A program made the translations under genes and the position numbers. A model generated the notes under the pieces. That model was not told the DNA's origin and searched no databases. It saw only the letters and a program-made list of their open reading frames with translations. Below are positions 1-5,388 of a stretch of 5,388 nucleotides of DNA, in pieces. This stretch comes from Bacillota bacterium. Its GTDB lineage: Bacteria; Bacillota; Clostridia; Lachnospirales; CAG-274. How positions within the stretch are numbered: position 1 is the stretch's first letter; the number at the start of each line of letters is the position of its first letter. The stretch spans positions 1-5,388 of the forward strand of contig JAGAHK010000285.1 of NCBI GenBank assembly GCA_017627115.1, given 5' to 3'.

Positions 1-1019
1 AAAGCCTTTTCGTCTTCTTCGCCGAGGGGGGCGATATTTGCTCCCGCTGTGGTGAATATGCTGCCCGGTTCACGCGATATGGTGTCAAACTCGTTTCCCG
101 TTTTGTCAAAAAGCGTGGTGCCCAAAAAGAAATTCTCGTCCGATATGTCTATAATGTCGAGCAGTGTGGGCGCAACATCAAGCGAATTTCTGCCGTTTAC
201 ATCTATCGTCTGCGGTGTGACACCTTTGTAGTAGATGTTCAGCGGTATGCGGTCAACTACCGTGCAGAAGCGGTAGCAGTCGGGAAAAGTATGCTTGAAG
301 AACATATCGTTATAGGTACAGTGGTCGGAGGTCAGCACTATTATCGTATCTTCCGCAAGGGGGCTTTGAGAGTAGTTTTGCATAAACTCGCCGAAATACT
401 TATCCACATTGTAAAACTTGTTCAGCATAGGGTCCTTGCCGTCGCCGTATACATCATCGGGCGAATCCAGCGTGGTATGCGTGCCGAATGTGTATGTCGC
501 AAGAAAGAACGGCTTTTCCTCTTCTTCCATTGCCATTGCCTCTGTGAAGAGCCAATTGTAGGCATCTTTATCGGATATACTGTTTGCACCGCCCGTGTAA
601 GTGCCTTTTTCGCCGCGAACTTCCTCAAAGTCCATATTGTTGAGGTATTTTGTGAACTCCGCATTGTTTGGCTCAGTATTGAGAAAAACGGTGGAATAAC
701 CGTGCTTTTGCAGTATGCCCTGTAAGGATATAAGGGTGTTGGTATCGTAGTTTTCGGACTGATAGCCGGAATAAAGCTGACCGATAAGCCCCTGATAGGT
801 AGCAAAAGTGTGGTTGTAGTAGTTTGTAAAGTTTATGGCCTTTTTCTGAAATTCCGCCATATTGGGCATTAAATTTCGTTCGTCGTCTATAACACTCTGC
901 GAAAGACCTTCGGTAAAAATGAAAATGATATTCGGATGTTTTGGCAGGCTGCTGTCCTTCTCTATACTGTCGGGCAGTTCTTCTTTATAAAAAAAACTGC
1001 GCAGACTCCGAAAGGTCAT
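1..1019 (-). CDS. Sulfatase-fold catalytic domain of LTA-synthase-like phosphoglycerol transferase, partial
   Basis: Open for 339 codons from an ATG at 1019 and cut by the left edge, where the frame is still open. The family is alkaline-phosphatase/sulfatase-like transferases, metal-dependent enzymes on the outer face of the membrane that move glycerol phosphate (LtaS, MdoB) or similar groups from phospholipid. In this frame's numbering: metal-ligand Glu37 in IFTEGLSQS, likely nucleophile Thr74 in HTFATYQGLIGQL, His181 in FGTHTTLD, and Asp232-His233 in LTSDH. These fit the Glu, Thr and Asp-His ligands of LtaS, so the domain looks catalytically intact. LDVAPTLLDIIDI near 160-198 of the window matches the usual late part of the domain, so a modest C-terminal piece is missing. 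The ATG at 1019 overlaps the previous frame by 35 nt and has no well-placed ribosome binding site; a domain lacking its membrane helices would also not be exported. It is best read as the continuation of the 985-1548 frame. The substrate cannot be told from the sequence. Confidence 0.88.
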   Translation of the reverse strand, partial: MTFRSLRSFFYKEELPDSIEKDSSLPKHPNIIFIFTEGLSQSVIDDERNLMPNMAEFQKKAINFTNYYNHTFATYQGLIGQLYSGYQSENYDTNTLISLQGILQKHGYSTVFLNTEPNNAEFTKYLNNMDFEEVRGEKGTYTGGANSISDKDAYNWLFTEAMAMEEEEKPFFLATYTFGTHTTLDSPDDVYGDGKDPMLNKFYNVDKYFGEFMQNYSQSPLAEDTIIVLTSDHCTYNDMFFKHTFPDCYRFCTVVDRIPLNIYYKGVTPQTIDVNGRNSLDVAPTLLDIIDISDENFFLGTTLFDKTGNEFDTISREPGSIFTTAGANIAPLGEEDEKA

Positions 1020-1548
1020 GAGGATTTATCTTCATAGCCTCGGAATTTATCTTTTTGATGATAAGGTCACAGTAACCGTAAAACGGTGAATACGCATTTC
1101 CGTAAAAAAAGGCGAAAAACAATTCAAATGCAAGCAAAAGGCTTATGAGCCTTGCCGTCTTTTTTGTTTGGAAAACAGGTGCAACGGGCAGCAGAGATAT
1201 GACTATTGCCGCCGCAAGGCTGAAAAGGTAGGTGAATGCTTTTCCCGACAGGTCTTTTACACTGTCGAGGTTTACAAGCATTACCGTGGTTATATATGTC
1301 CTGCCGTAGTACAGCACAGCTATCTGTGCAATATACAGAAATACCGTGACTGCGCTGAAAACATAGGCAAGGCTTTTTTTCTTTGCGGCAAGCCAATTTG
1401 TGATCACCGCAAGCATTATAAGTTCACAGCCGCAGAATATGCCGTATCTGACTATATGCCCGCTGTCGAATGCCACAAAAAGCATAAAGACGGCAGGAAG
1501 CAAAAATTTTAGTATCGCGGTATAAAACAAAACATTTTTTTTCTGCAT
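985..1548 (-). CDS. N-terminal membrane part of a frameshifted LTA-synthase-like protein
   Basis: 187 residues as read. Five hydrophobic segments are visible at about residues 6-26, 30-52, 58-80, 104-125 and 132-150, followed by a linker to residue 187. Five membrane helices before an outer catalytic domain is the plan of lipoteichoic acid synthase (LtaS) and related phosphoglycerol transferases. The catalytic domain follows at once in another frame: the frame is lost in a run of eight T at 989-996 and stops at TAA 985-987. With seven T, residue 186 would continue straight into YKEELPDSIEKD of the sulfatase part. I therefore read this and the next entry as one gene, broken or recoded. The start ATG lies 16 nt after the gltX stop with GGTGAG just upstream, so it is likely the last known gene of the gltX transcript. 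A stand-alone five-helix membrane protein is possible but less likely. Confidence 0.8.
   Translation of the reverse strand: MQKKNVLFYTAILKFLLPAVFMLFVAFDSGHIVRYGIFCGCELIMLAVITNWLAAKKKSLAYVFSAVTVFLYIAQIAVLYYGRTYITTVMLVNLDSVKDLSGKAFTYLFSLAAAIVISLLPVAPVFQTKKTARLISLLLAFELFFAFFYGNAYSPFYGYCDLIIKKINSEAMKINPHDLSESAQFFL
989..996 (-). other. T8 run where the reading frame of the transferase gene is lost
   Basis: On the coding strand the frame runs CAG TTT TTT TTA TAA and stops. Removing one T gives CAG TTT TTT TAT AAA GAA and opens the whole catalytic domain. The two frames abut exactly at this run and the protein is otherwise continuous. Explanations are a sequencing or assembly error in a homopolymer, a real inactivating insertion, phase variation by slipped-strand mispairing, or RNA polymerase slippage on the run. 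The sequence alone cannot separate these. Confidence 0.85.
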
Positions 1549-1564
1549 ATCATCTCACCGATAA

Positions 1565-3001
1565 TCAGCCTTCAAGCATTGCAAGACCTTTTTCAAGACG
1601 CTTTATCGTCTCTTCCTTGCCGAGCAGCACACAAAGTTCGGTAGCGCCGCAGGGGGAAGTGGGTTTGCCGCTTAAAGCGGTACGTACAGGCCAGAGTATC
1701 TGACCGTTTTTCATCTCGTTTGCCTGTGCAAGCTCAACAAGCTTTGCATACAGGTTTTCGTTTGTCCATTCCTCTATTTCCTTTAAGAACGGTATTGAAA
1801 GTTTCAGGCTCGATACCGCGATCTCGGGGTTGGTCTTCATCTTCTTGTGTGTGTAAAGATCAACGGAATATTCGGGTAAGGTATCAACAAAATCCACCAT
1901 TTCGGCAATATCTCGGAATGTGCCTATGCGTGTCTGTATAAAGCCCGCAAGCATTTTAAGGTCAACGCCGGATCTTACGCTTTCCTTTAAATAAGGCTCT
2001 GCTTTTTCGTAGAATTCGTCAAAAGGCATCATTTTGATATATTCGCCGTTCATCCATGTGAGCTTTACTATATCGAAGATGGCGGGTGACTTGCTCAGAC
2101 CCTTTATATCAAATATCTTAATAAGCTCGTCCATAGTGAATATTTCTTGATTTACAGACGGTGACCAGCCTAAAAGTGCGATATAGTTGATTATCGCCTT
2201 GGGCAGATAGCCCTTTGCAACAAGATCCTGGAAAGAAGCATCGCCGTTGCGTTTGCTCAGCTTGTTGTGCTGGTCTTTCATTACCGCAGGCAGGTGGATA
2301 TAGGTGGGTATTTCCCAGCCGAATGCCTCGTAAAGCAGGTTGTACTTGGGTGTCGAGGAAAGGTATTCGCTGCCGCGTACAACGTGTGTTATATTCATTA
2401 AATGGTCGTCGATAACATTTGCGAAGTTATATGTGGGGTAGCCGTCGGCCTTTATAAGTATCTGGTCTTCCATTTCGGAGTTATCGACCGTGATGTCGCC
2501 ATACACCTCGTCATGGAAAGTGGTGGTGCCGTCCTTTATCTTCTGACGGATAACAAAAGGCACACCGTTTTTAAGGTTGTTTTCTATCTCTTCTTTGGAA
2601 AGGTGCAGACAGTGACGGTCGTAATGCGTTATGCTTTCGCCGTTTACTTCGCTGCGCAGGCTTTCAAGCCTTTCTTTGGTGCAGAAGCAGTAGTATGCCT
2701 CACCTTTTTCTATAAGCTGCTTTGCGTATTCGATATAATCGTTTTTACGCTCGCTCTGTACATAGGGACCGTAATCGCCGCCTACATCGGGGCCTTCGTC
2801 ATGTGTTATACCGCTCATTTCAAGCGTTTTGTAGATGATGTCTGTTGCGCCCTCAACGTAACGCGCCTGATCGGTATCCTCTATTCTCAGAATGAATTTG
2901 CCGCCCTGTGATTTGGCGATGAGAAATTCATAAAGCGCAGTGCGCAGGTTTCCTATGTGCATATAGCCCGTGGGGCTGGGTGCAAAACGTGTTCTTATCA
3001 T
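1565..3001 (-). CDS. gltX: Glutamyl-tRNA synthetase
   Basis: 478 residues, a normal full length. A class I aminoacyl-tRNA synthetase (EC 6.1.1.17) that joins glutamate to tRNA-Glu in the cytoplasm using ATP. Seen: the start [14 protein letters not shown] with the HIGH-type motif HIGN at residues 15-18, FILRIEDTD at 36-44, and KLSKR at 247-251 as the KMSKS-type loop; the C-terminal anticodon-binding region is present to the end. C105, C107, C131 and H133 match the C-x-C...C-x-H zinc site described in E. coli GluRS. In many Gram-positive bacteria this enzyme also charges tRNA-Gln, later amidated by GatCAB; the sequence read here does not settle that. The start is set by the conserved N-terminus and by AAAGGAG 9 nt upstream (3011-3017). 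It ends 16 nt before the next gene, so the two are probably one transcript. No T-box leader is seen before it. Nothing in it looks damaged. Confidence 0.98.
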   Translation of the reverse strand: MIRTRFAPSPTGYMHIGNLRTALYEFLIAKSQGGKFILRIEDTDQARYVEGATDIIYKTLEMSGITHDEGPDVGGDYGPYVQSERKNDYIEYAKQLIEKGEAYYCFCTKERLESLRSEVNGESITHYDRHCLHLSKEEIENNLKNGVPFVIRQKIKDGTTTFHDEVYGDITVDNSEMEDQILIKADGYPTYNFANVIDDHLMNITHVVRGSEYLSSTPKYNLLYEAFGWEIPTYIHLPAVMKDQHNKLSKRNGDASFQDLVAKGYLPKAIINYIALLGWSPSVNQEIFTMDELIKIFDIKGLSKSPAIFDIVKLTWMNGEYIKMMPFDEFYEKAEPYLKESVRSGVDLKMLAGFIQTRIGTFRDIAEMVDFVDTLPEYSVDLYTHKKMKTNPEIAVSSLKLSIPFLKEIEEWTNENLYAKLVELAQANEMKNGQILWPVRTALSGKPTSPCGATELCVLLGKEETIKRLEKGLAMLEG

Positions 3002-3025
3002 TGTCGGTTGCTCCTTTGTGTTGTA

Positions 3026-3532
3026 TTAATCTATTTCTATAGCAGTGGTTTGACCTTTGTCCGGTCTGAAATTCGTGTATGCCTCGTATGCCGCGTTAAA
3101 GCGTGAAAACGCCTCGGTTATTTCCGTTATATAGCTTTTGTAAGCCGCAATTTCGGCGCTTGATGTGGTGTAGTTGTCGCCGAGTTCCTGTGCAAGTTCA
3201 AACAGTGTCTGCGGATCGTTCATATTAACGCGGTTTTGCGTGTATGTCAGCATAATACGCGCATAATAAGCCTTGCGCGGTACGCTTTTTTCGTTTTTGA
3301 TATTGGATATATAGATATCGAGGTCATCACGCAGGTTTTCTTCGATATTTATTTTTTCGGCATAGCTGTCGCAGACTGTGACCGCATTGTCTATGGAGTC
3401 AAGCAGTTCTTTTTCAAGCGAGCTTTGCCTTACGTTGTTTCTTGCCACTATCACGGCGAATATCAGCAGCAGCGATATTGTTATGGCGGCAAGTGCAAGT
3501 TCTATCAATGTAAAAAAAGATAACTTTTTCAT
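3026..3532 (-). CDS. Unrecognised single-pass membrane protein with prepilin-like N-terminus
   Basis: 168 residues; family not recognised. Seen: a short basic start (MKKLS), one hydrophobic segment at about residues 6-30, then a soluble and probably helical region to the end, which would lie outside the membrane. The N-terminus contains FTLIELALAA at residues 7-16, close to the FTLIE motif of type IV pilins and pseudopilins, with Glu at the expected +5 place; but the residue before the would-be cleavage point is Phe6, not the usual Gly. The C-terminal helix (about 128-155, with FNAAYEAYTNFRP) weakly recalls LemA-family proteins, which also have one N-terminal membrane helix; this is only an impression. 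One Cys (C54). The start is supported by AGAGGAAG just upstream. It lies 94 bp after the ATPase gene and 24 bp before gltX, so it is probably co-transcribed with gltX. Confidence 0.8.
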   Translation of the reverse strand: MKKLSFFTLIELALAAITISLLLIFAVIVARNNVRQSSLEKELLDSIDNAVTVCDSYAEKINIEENLRDDLDIYISNIKNEKSVPRKAYYARIMLTYTQNRVNMNDPQTLFELAQELGDNYTTSSAEIAAYKSYITEITEAFSRFNAAYEAYTNFRPDKGQTTAIEID

Positions 3533-3557
3533 AACTTCCTCTGATTTTATTTATCTG

Positions 3558-3622
3558 GGGAAACGTTGATTAAATTCAAAAAAACAAAAATTATTTTTGG
3601 TATCCTTAAATCAGCGTTTTCC
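3558..3622 (-). repeat. Imperfect inverted repeat in the 94-bp intergenic gap
   Basis: On the minus strand a 14-nt arm GGAAAACGCTGATT (3609-3622) can pair with AATCAACGTTTCCC (3558-3571), with two A-C mismatches. The arms enclose 37 nt that contain the smaller AT hairpin and a T-run. In RNA this could form a long stem with an inner hairpin just after the ATPase stop codon. It may be a terminator, a processing site or a stabilising 3' structure; the two mismatches and AT-rich inner part keep confidence low. Confidence 0.4.
3578..3599 (-). terminator. Possible weak intrinsic terminator after the ATPase gene
   Basis: The minus strand reads CAAAAA-TAA-TTTTTG (3585-3599), a 6-bp stem with a 3-nt loop, followed at once by seven T (3578-3584). 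The layout is that of a rho-independent terminator, but the stem has only one G-C pair, so it is weak unless the outer inverted repeat helps. It may allow partial read-through into the next genes. Confidence 0.35.
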
Positions 3623-3626
3623 TTGT

Positions 3627-5312
3627 TTATTTTTTGAGATTGCCGAACAGACCGCGTACTATCGACCTGCCGATATCCCTGCCGATCTGTCCCACAGTGC
3701 TTCTTACCGTGCTTTCGGCAATTTTTTCCATTGTGTTTTTGGCTTTGTTTTTCTTGCGCTCTTCTTCCTTGCGCGCAGCCTCGGCCTTGCGTTCTTCCTC
3801 ACGCTTTTTCTTGTCTGCAAGACGTTCTTCCTCGCGTTTTTGCTTGTCCGCAAGGCGCTCTTCCTCTTTTTTCTGCTTGTCTGCAAGACGCTCTTCCTCG
3901 CGCTTCTGTTTTTCCGCAAGGCGTTCTTCCTCTTTACGCAGTTTTTCGGCATTGCGTTCGTCTATAATGCGCTGCTTTTCCTCGGCTTTAAGGCGTTCTT
4001 CCTCCTCTTTTTCCTGCTGCGCTTCATCTGCTATGTCCTTTAAGCTTTCATAGGCACTGAAATTGTCGATCGTCCTTTCGTATTTTACGTAAAGGTCGCT
4101 TGAAATATAAGTGTTCCTGCGCTTTTCCTCGTCACAGGGGCCCATATAGCTTTTCGGCGGCAGTATGAACGCGCGCTGCACAACGGAGGGCGCACCCTCG
4201 TTATCAAGGAATGAAACAAGCGCTTCGCCCGTGCCGAGTACGGTTATGGCATCTGCCGTGCTGAATGCGGGGTTTGCACGGAATGTGTCTGCGGCGGTCT
4301 TTACCGCACGCTGTTCCGCTGGTGTGAAAGCACGCAGCGCATGCTGTATGCGGTTGCCGAGCTGTGCAAGTATAGTCTCGGGTATATCGGAGGGGCTTTG
4401 TGTGATAAAGTATATGCCGATACCCTTTGAACGTATAAGTCTTATCACCTGTTCGAGCTTGTCCATAAGCGCTTTCGGCGCATCCTTGAAAAGCAGGTGT
4501 GCTTCATCAAAGAAAAATACCATCCTCGGCTTTTCCATATCGCCTACCTCGGGGAAGGTCTCGTAGAGGTCGCTTAAAAGCCAAAGAAGAAAGGTGGAGT
4601 AGAGCTTGGGGTTAGTGCCGAGCTTTACACAGTCGAGGATATTTATTATGCCGCGGCTGTCCGATGTGGTGCGCACCCAATCGCGTATATCAAGCGAGGG
4701 TTCGGCAAAAAAGATGTTTCCGCCCGCATCTTCAAGCGAGAGCAGGGAACGCACTATGGCGCCGACTGTCTGCCTTGAAACATTGCCGTATTCAAACTGG
4801 AGTTCCTTTGCATTGTCGCCAACATATTGCAGCATAGCTTTAAGGTCCTTTATGTCCTCAAGCAAAAGCTGCTTTTCGTCCGCAACACGGAAGGTTATGT
4901 CAAGCACACCTGCCTGTGTGTCATTAAGGTCAAGCAAACGTGCGAGCAGGGTAGAACCCATTTCCGATATGGTCGTGCGCACGGGTATGCCTTTTTCGCC
5001 GTAAAGGTCCCAAAACATAACGGGGTAGCCCTTAAAATCAAAATCCTCGGACACACGGCATTTTTCAAGCTGTGATGTGACCTTTTCGTTCTGTGAGCCG
5101 GGCTGTGCCATGCCGCTTACATCGCCTTTTATATCTACCATAAAAACAGGCACACCGAGATCACTGAAACTTTCCGCCATAACTTTAAGGCTTACCGTCT
5201 TGCCCGTGCCCGTTGCACCTGCAATAAGACCGTGGCGGTTTGCCATCTTCGGTTCGAGATAAATGGGTGTTTCGCCTGTTGCTATCCATATTTTTCCGTC
5301 AGCTGTATACAT
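3627..5312 (-). CDS. HerA/VirB4-type P-loop ATPase, YjgR (DUF853) family
   Basis: 561 residues. The family comprises cytoplasmic HerA-FtsK-type ATPases, expected to form a ring and use ATP to move DNA or protein; the precise role of YjgR proteins is not established. Seen in the sequence: Walker A GATGTGKT at residues 32-39, the family motif [14 protein letters not shown] at 59-72, [16 protein letters not shown] at 130-145, Walker B as a hydrophobic run ending in D269-E270, the sensor-like stretch [10 protein letters not shown] at 302-311, and R327 in ALRAF as a possible arginine finger. The core ends near residue 425. A highly charged helical region (about 430-525) follows, then a tail at 535-561 rich in Gly, Arg and hydrophobic residues ([10 protein letters not shown]), which resembles the YjgR C-terminus. 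From memory E. coli YjgR is about 500 residues, so the extra length lies mainly in the charged region. The start is supported by GGAGG 7 nt upstream. First gene of the cluster in this window; no NurA-like nuclease lies beside it. Family assignment is strong, function is open. Confidence 0.92.
   Translation of the reverse strand: MYTADGKIWIATGETPIYLEPKMANRHGLIAGATGTGKTVSLKVMAESFSDLGVPVFMVDIKGDVSGMAQPGSQNEKVTSQLEKCRVSEDFDFKGYPVMFWDLYGEKGIPVRTTISEMGSTLLARLLDLNDTQAGVLDITFRVADEKQLLLEDIKDLKAMLQYVGDNAKELQFEYGNVSRQTVGAIVRSLLSLEDAGGNIFFAEPSLDIRDWVRTTSDSRGIINILDCVKLGTNPKLYSTFLLWLLSDLYETFPEVGDMEKPRMVFFFDEAHLLFKDAPKALMDKLEQVIRLIRSKGIGIYFITQSPSDIPETILAQLGNRIQHALRAFTPAEQRAVKTAADTFRANPAFSTADAITVLGTGEALVSFLDNEGAPSVVQRAFILPPKSYMGPCDEEKRRNTYISSDLYVKYERTIDNFSAYESLKDIADEAQQEKEEEERLKAEEKQRIIDERNAEKLRKEEERLAEKQKREEERLADKQKKEEERLADKQKREEERLADKKKREEERKAEAARKEEERKKNKAKNTMEKIAESTVRSTVGQIGRDIGRSIVRGLFGNLKK
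3738..3935 (-). repeat. In-frame tandem 33-bp repeat coding for 11-residue (hendecad) units
   Basis: Six consecutive units cover residues 460-525 of the ATPase. The pattern is [12 protein letters not shown]; the first four are nearly identical, and the last two keep only the K/R-EEER start. The unit is 11 residues, 33 bp. Eleven residues make about three helical turns, so this should form one long, charged, straight helix or coiled coil between the ATPase core and the C-terminal tail. On the other strand it gives low-complexity Ser/Arg- or Phe/Leu-rich open frames, which are not real genes. Near-identical DNA units may vary in number between strains. Confidence 0.9.
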
Positions 5313-5319
5313 TTATATA

Positions 5320-5324
5320 CCTCC
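5320..5324 (-). promoter_or_regulatory. Ribosome binding site of the ATPase gene
   Basis: GGAGG on the minus strand lies 7 nt before the ATG at 5310-5312. It is a strong Shine-Dalgarno at good spacing and supports this ATG as the start of the 561-residue ATPase. Confidence 0.85.
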
Positions 5325-5362
5325 AATCTGTGCTGCGTGAATTTTTAAGCCATATATAAATT

Positions 5363-5368
5363 ATTATA
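5363..5368 (-). promoter_or_regulatory. Probable -10 box of the ATPase gene promoter
   Basis: Read on the minus strand this is TATAAT, a perfect match to the sigma-70/sigma-A -10 consensus, in AT-rich DNA. It would start transcription near position 5356, about 44 nt before the ATG at 5312, which is a normal leader length. The matching -35 box would fall just past the right edge of the window (about 17 bp further up), so it cannot be checked. AT-rich DNA gives such hexamers by chance, so confidence is moderate. Confidence 0.5.
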
Positions 5369-5388
5369 CTATAATATGGGATAAAAAT

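Noticed and set aside
291..805. Overlapping open frames on both strands (plus 291-725, minus 422-805) at the left end
   Set aside because: Both are shadows of the sulfatase-domain frame, which carries all the family motifs and runs unbroken from 1019 to the left edge.
1017..1019. ATG as an independent start for the sulfatase domain
   Set aside because: The nearest GAGG is about 18 nt upstream, too far for normal initiation, and a product from here would lack the membrane helices and export signal. Frameshift of a single gene explains the layout better, although coupled translation cannot be fully excluded.
2402..2911. 169-residue hydrophobic plus-strand frame opposite gltX
   Set aside because: It lies wholly inside gltX on the other strand; the hydrophobic look comes from the reverse complement of charged codons. 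gltX is beyond doubt.
3002..3025. T-box or other riboswitch before gltX
   Set aside because: The gap is only 24 nt, far too short for a T-box leader, and holds just the ribosome binding site and spacer.
3550..3579. Possible promoter for the 168-residue gene (TTGAAT, 18 bp, GATAAA on the minus strand)
   Set aside because: Each box matches only four of six consensus bases, and transcription would start about 10 nt before the ATG, leaving the Shine-Dalgarno at the very 5' end.
3738..3935. CRISPR-like array of regular 33-bp units
   Set aside because: The units are directly adjacent without unique spacers and are in frame within a protein; this is a coding tandem repeat.
3597..4053. Long plus-strand open frames rich in Phe/Leu/Cys or Ser/Arg opposite the ATPase C-terminus
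   Set aside because: They are the antisense image of the 33-bp repeat and of GAG/AAG-rich codons. They have low-complexity translations and lie opposite a well-supported gene.
3627..5312. HerA-type antiphage defence system
   Set aside because: Defence HerA genes are found with a partner such as a Sir2, DUF4297 or NurA-like protein. None is visible in this window, and the protein matches the YjgR family, not the defence HerA types.

Overview
The window holds a single run of genes, all on the minus strand. Three things point to a Gram-positive anaerobe of the class Clostridia, perhaps near Ruminococcus: strong AGGAGG-type ribosome binding sites, intermediate base composition with AT-rich intergenic DNA, and a glutamyl-tRNA synthetase next to a lipoteichoic-acid-synthase-like gene. 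The lineage is inferred from style; no marker fixes it.

In the direction of transcription (right to left) the order is: (1) a promoter-like leader with a -10 box and a strong Shine-Dalgarno at 5313-5388; (2) a 561-residue HerA/VirB4-type P-loop ATPase of the YjgR/DUF853 family, with a long charged helical region made of 11-residue repeats; (3) a 94-bp AT-rich gap with nested inverted repeats and a U-run, possibly a weak terminator; (4) a 168-residue unrecognised protein with one N-terminal membrane segment whose start looks like a type IV prepilin; (5) gltX, complete and with intact catalytic motifs; (6) an LTA-synthase-like sulfatase-fold phosphoglycerol transferase, split into two frames at a run of eight T and cut by the left edge.

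Genes 4 to 6 are close together (24 and 16 nt gaps) and are probably co-transcribed; gene 1 may or may not read through into them. No common pathway is evident. gltX is housekeeping, the split gene would act on the outer face of the membrane in polyanionic cell-wall polymer or glycolipid synthesis, and the ATPase has no known partner here. No RNA gene, insertion sequence, CRISPR array or defence partner gene was seen. The main points for a second look are the T8 frameshift in the sulfatase-family gene, the hendecad repeat in the ATPase and the prepilin-like start of the 168-residue protein. I found nothing that clearly forms a new system.
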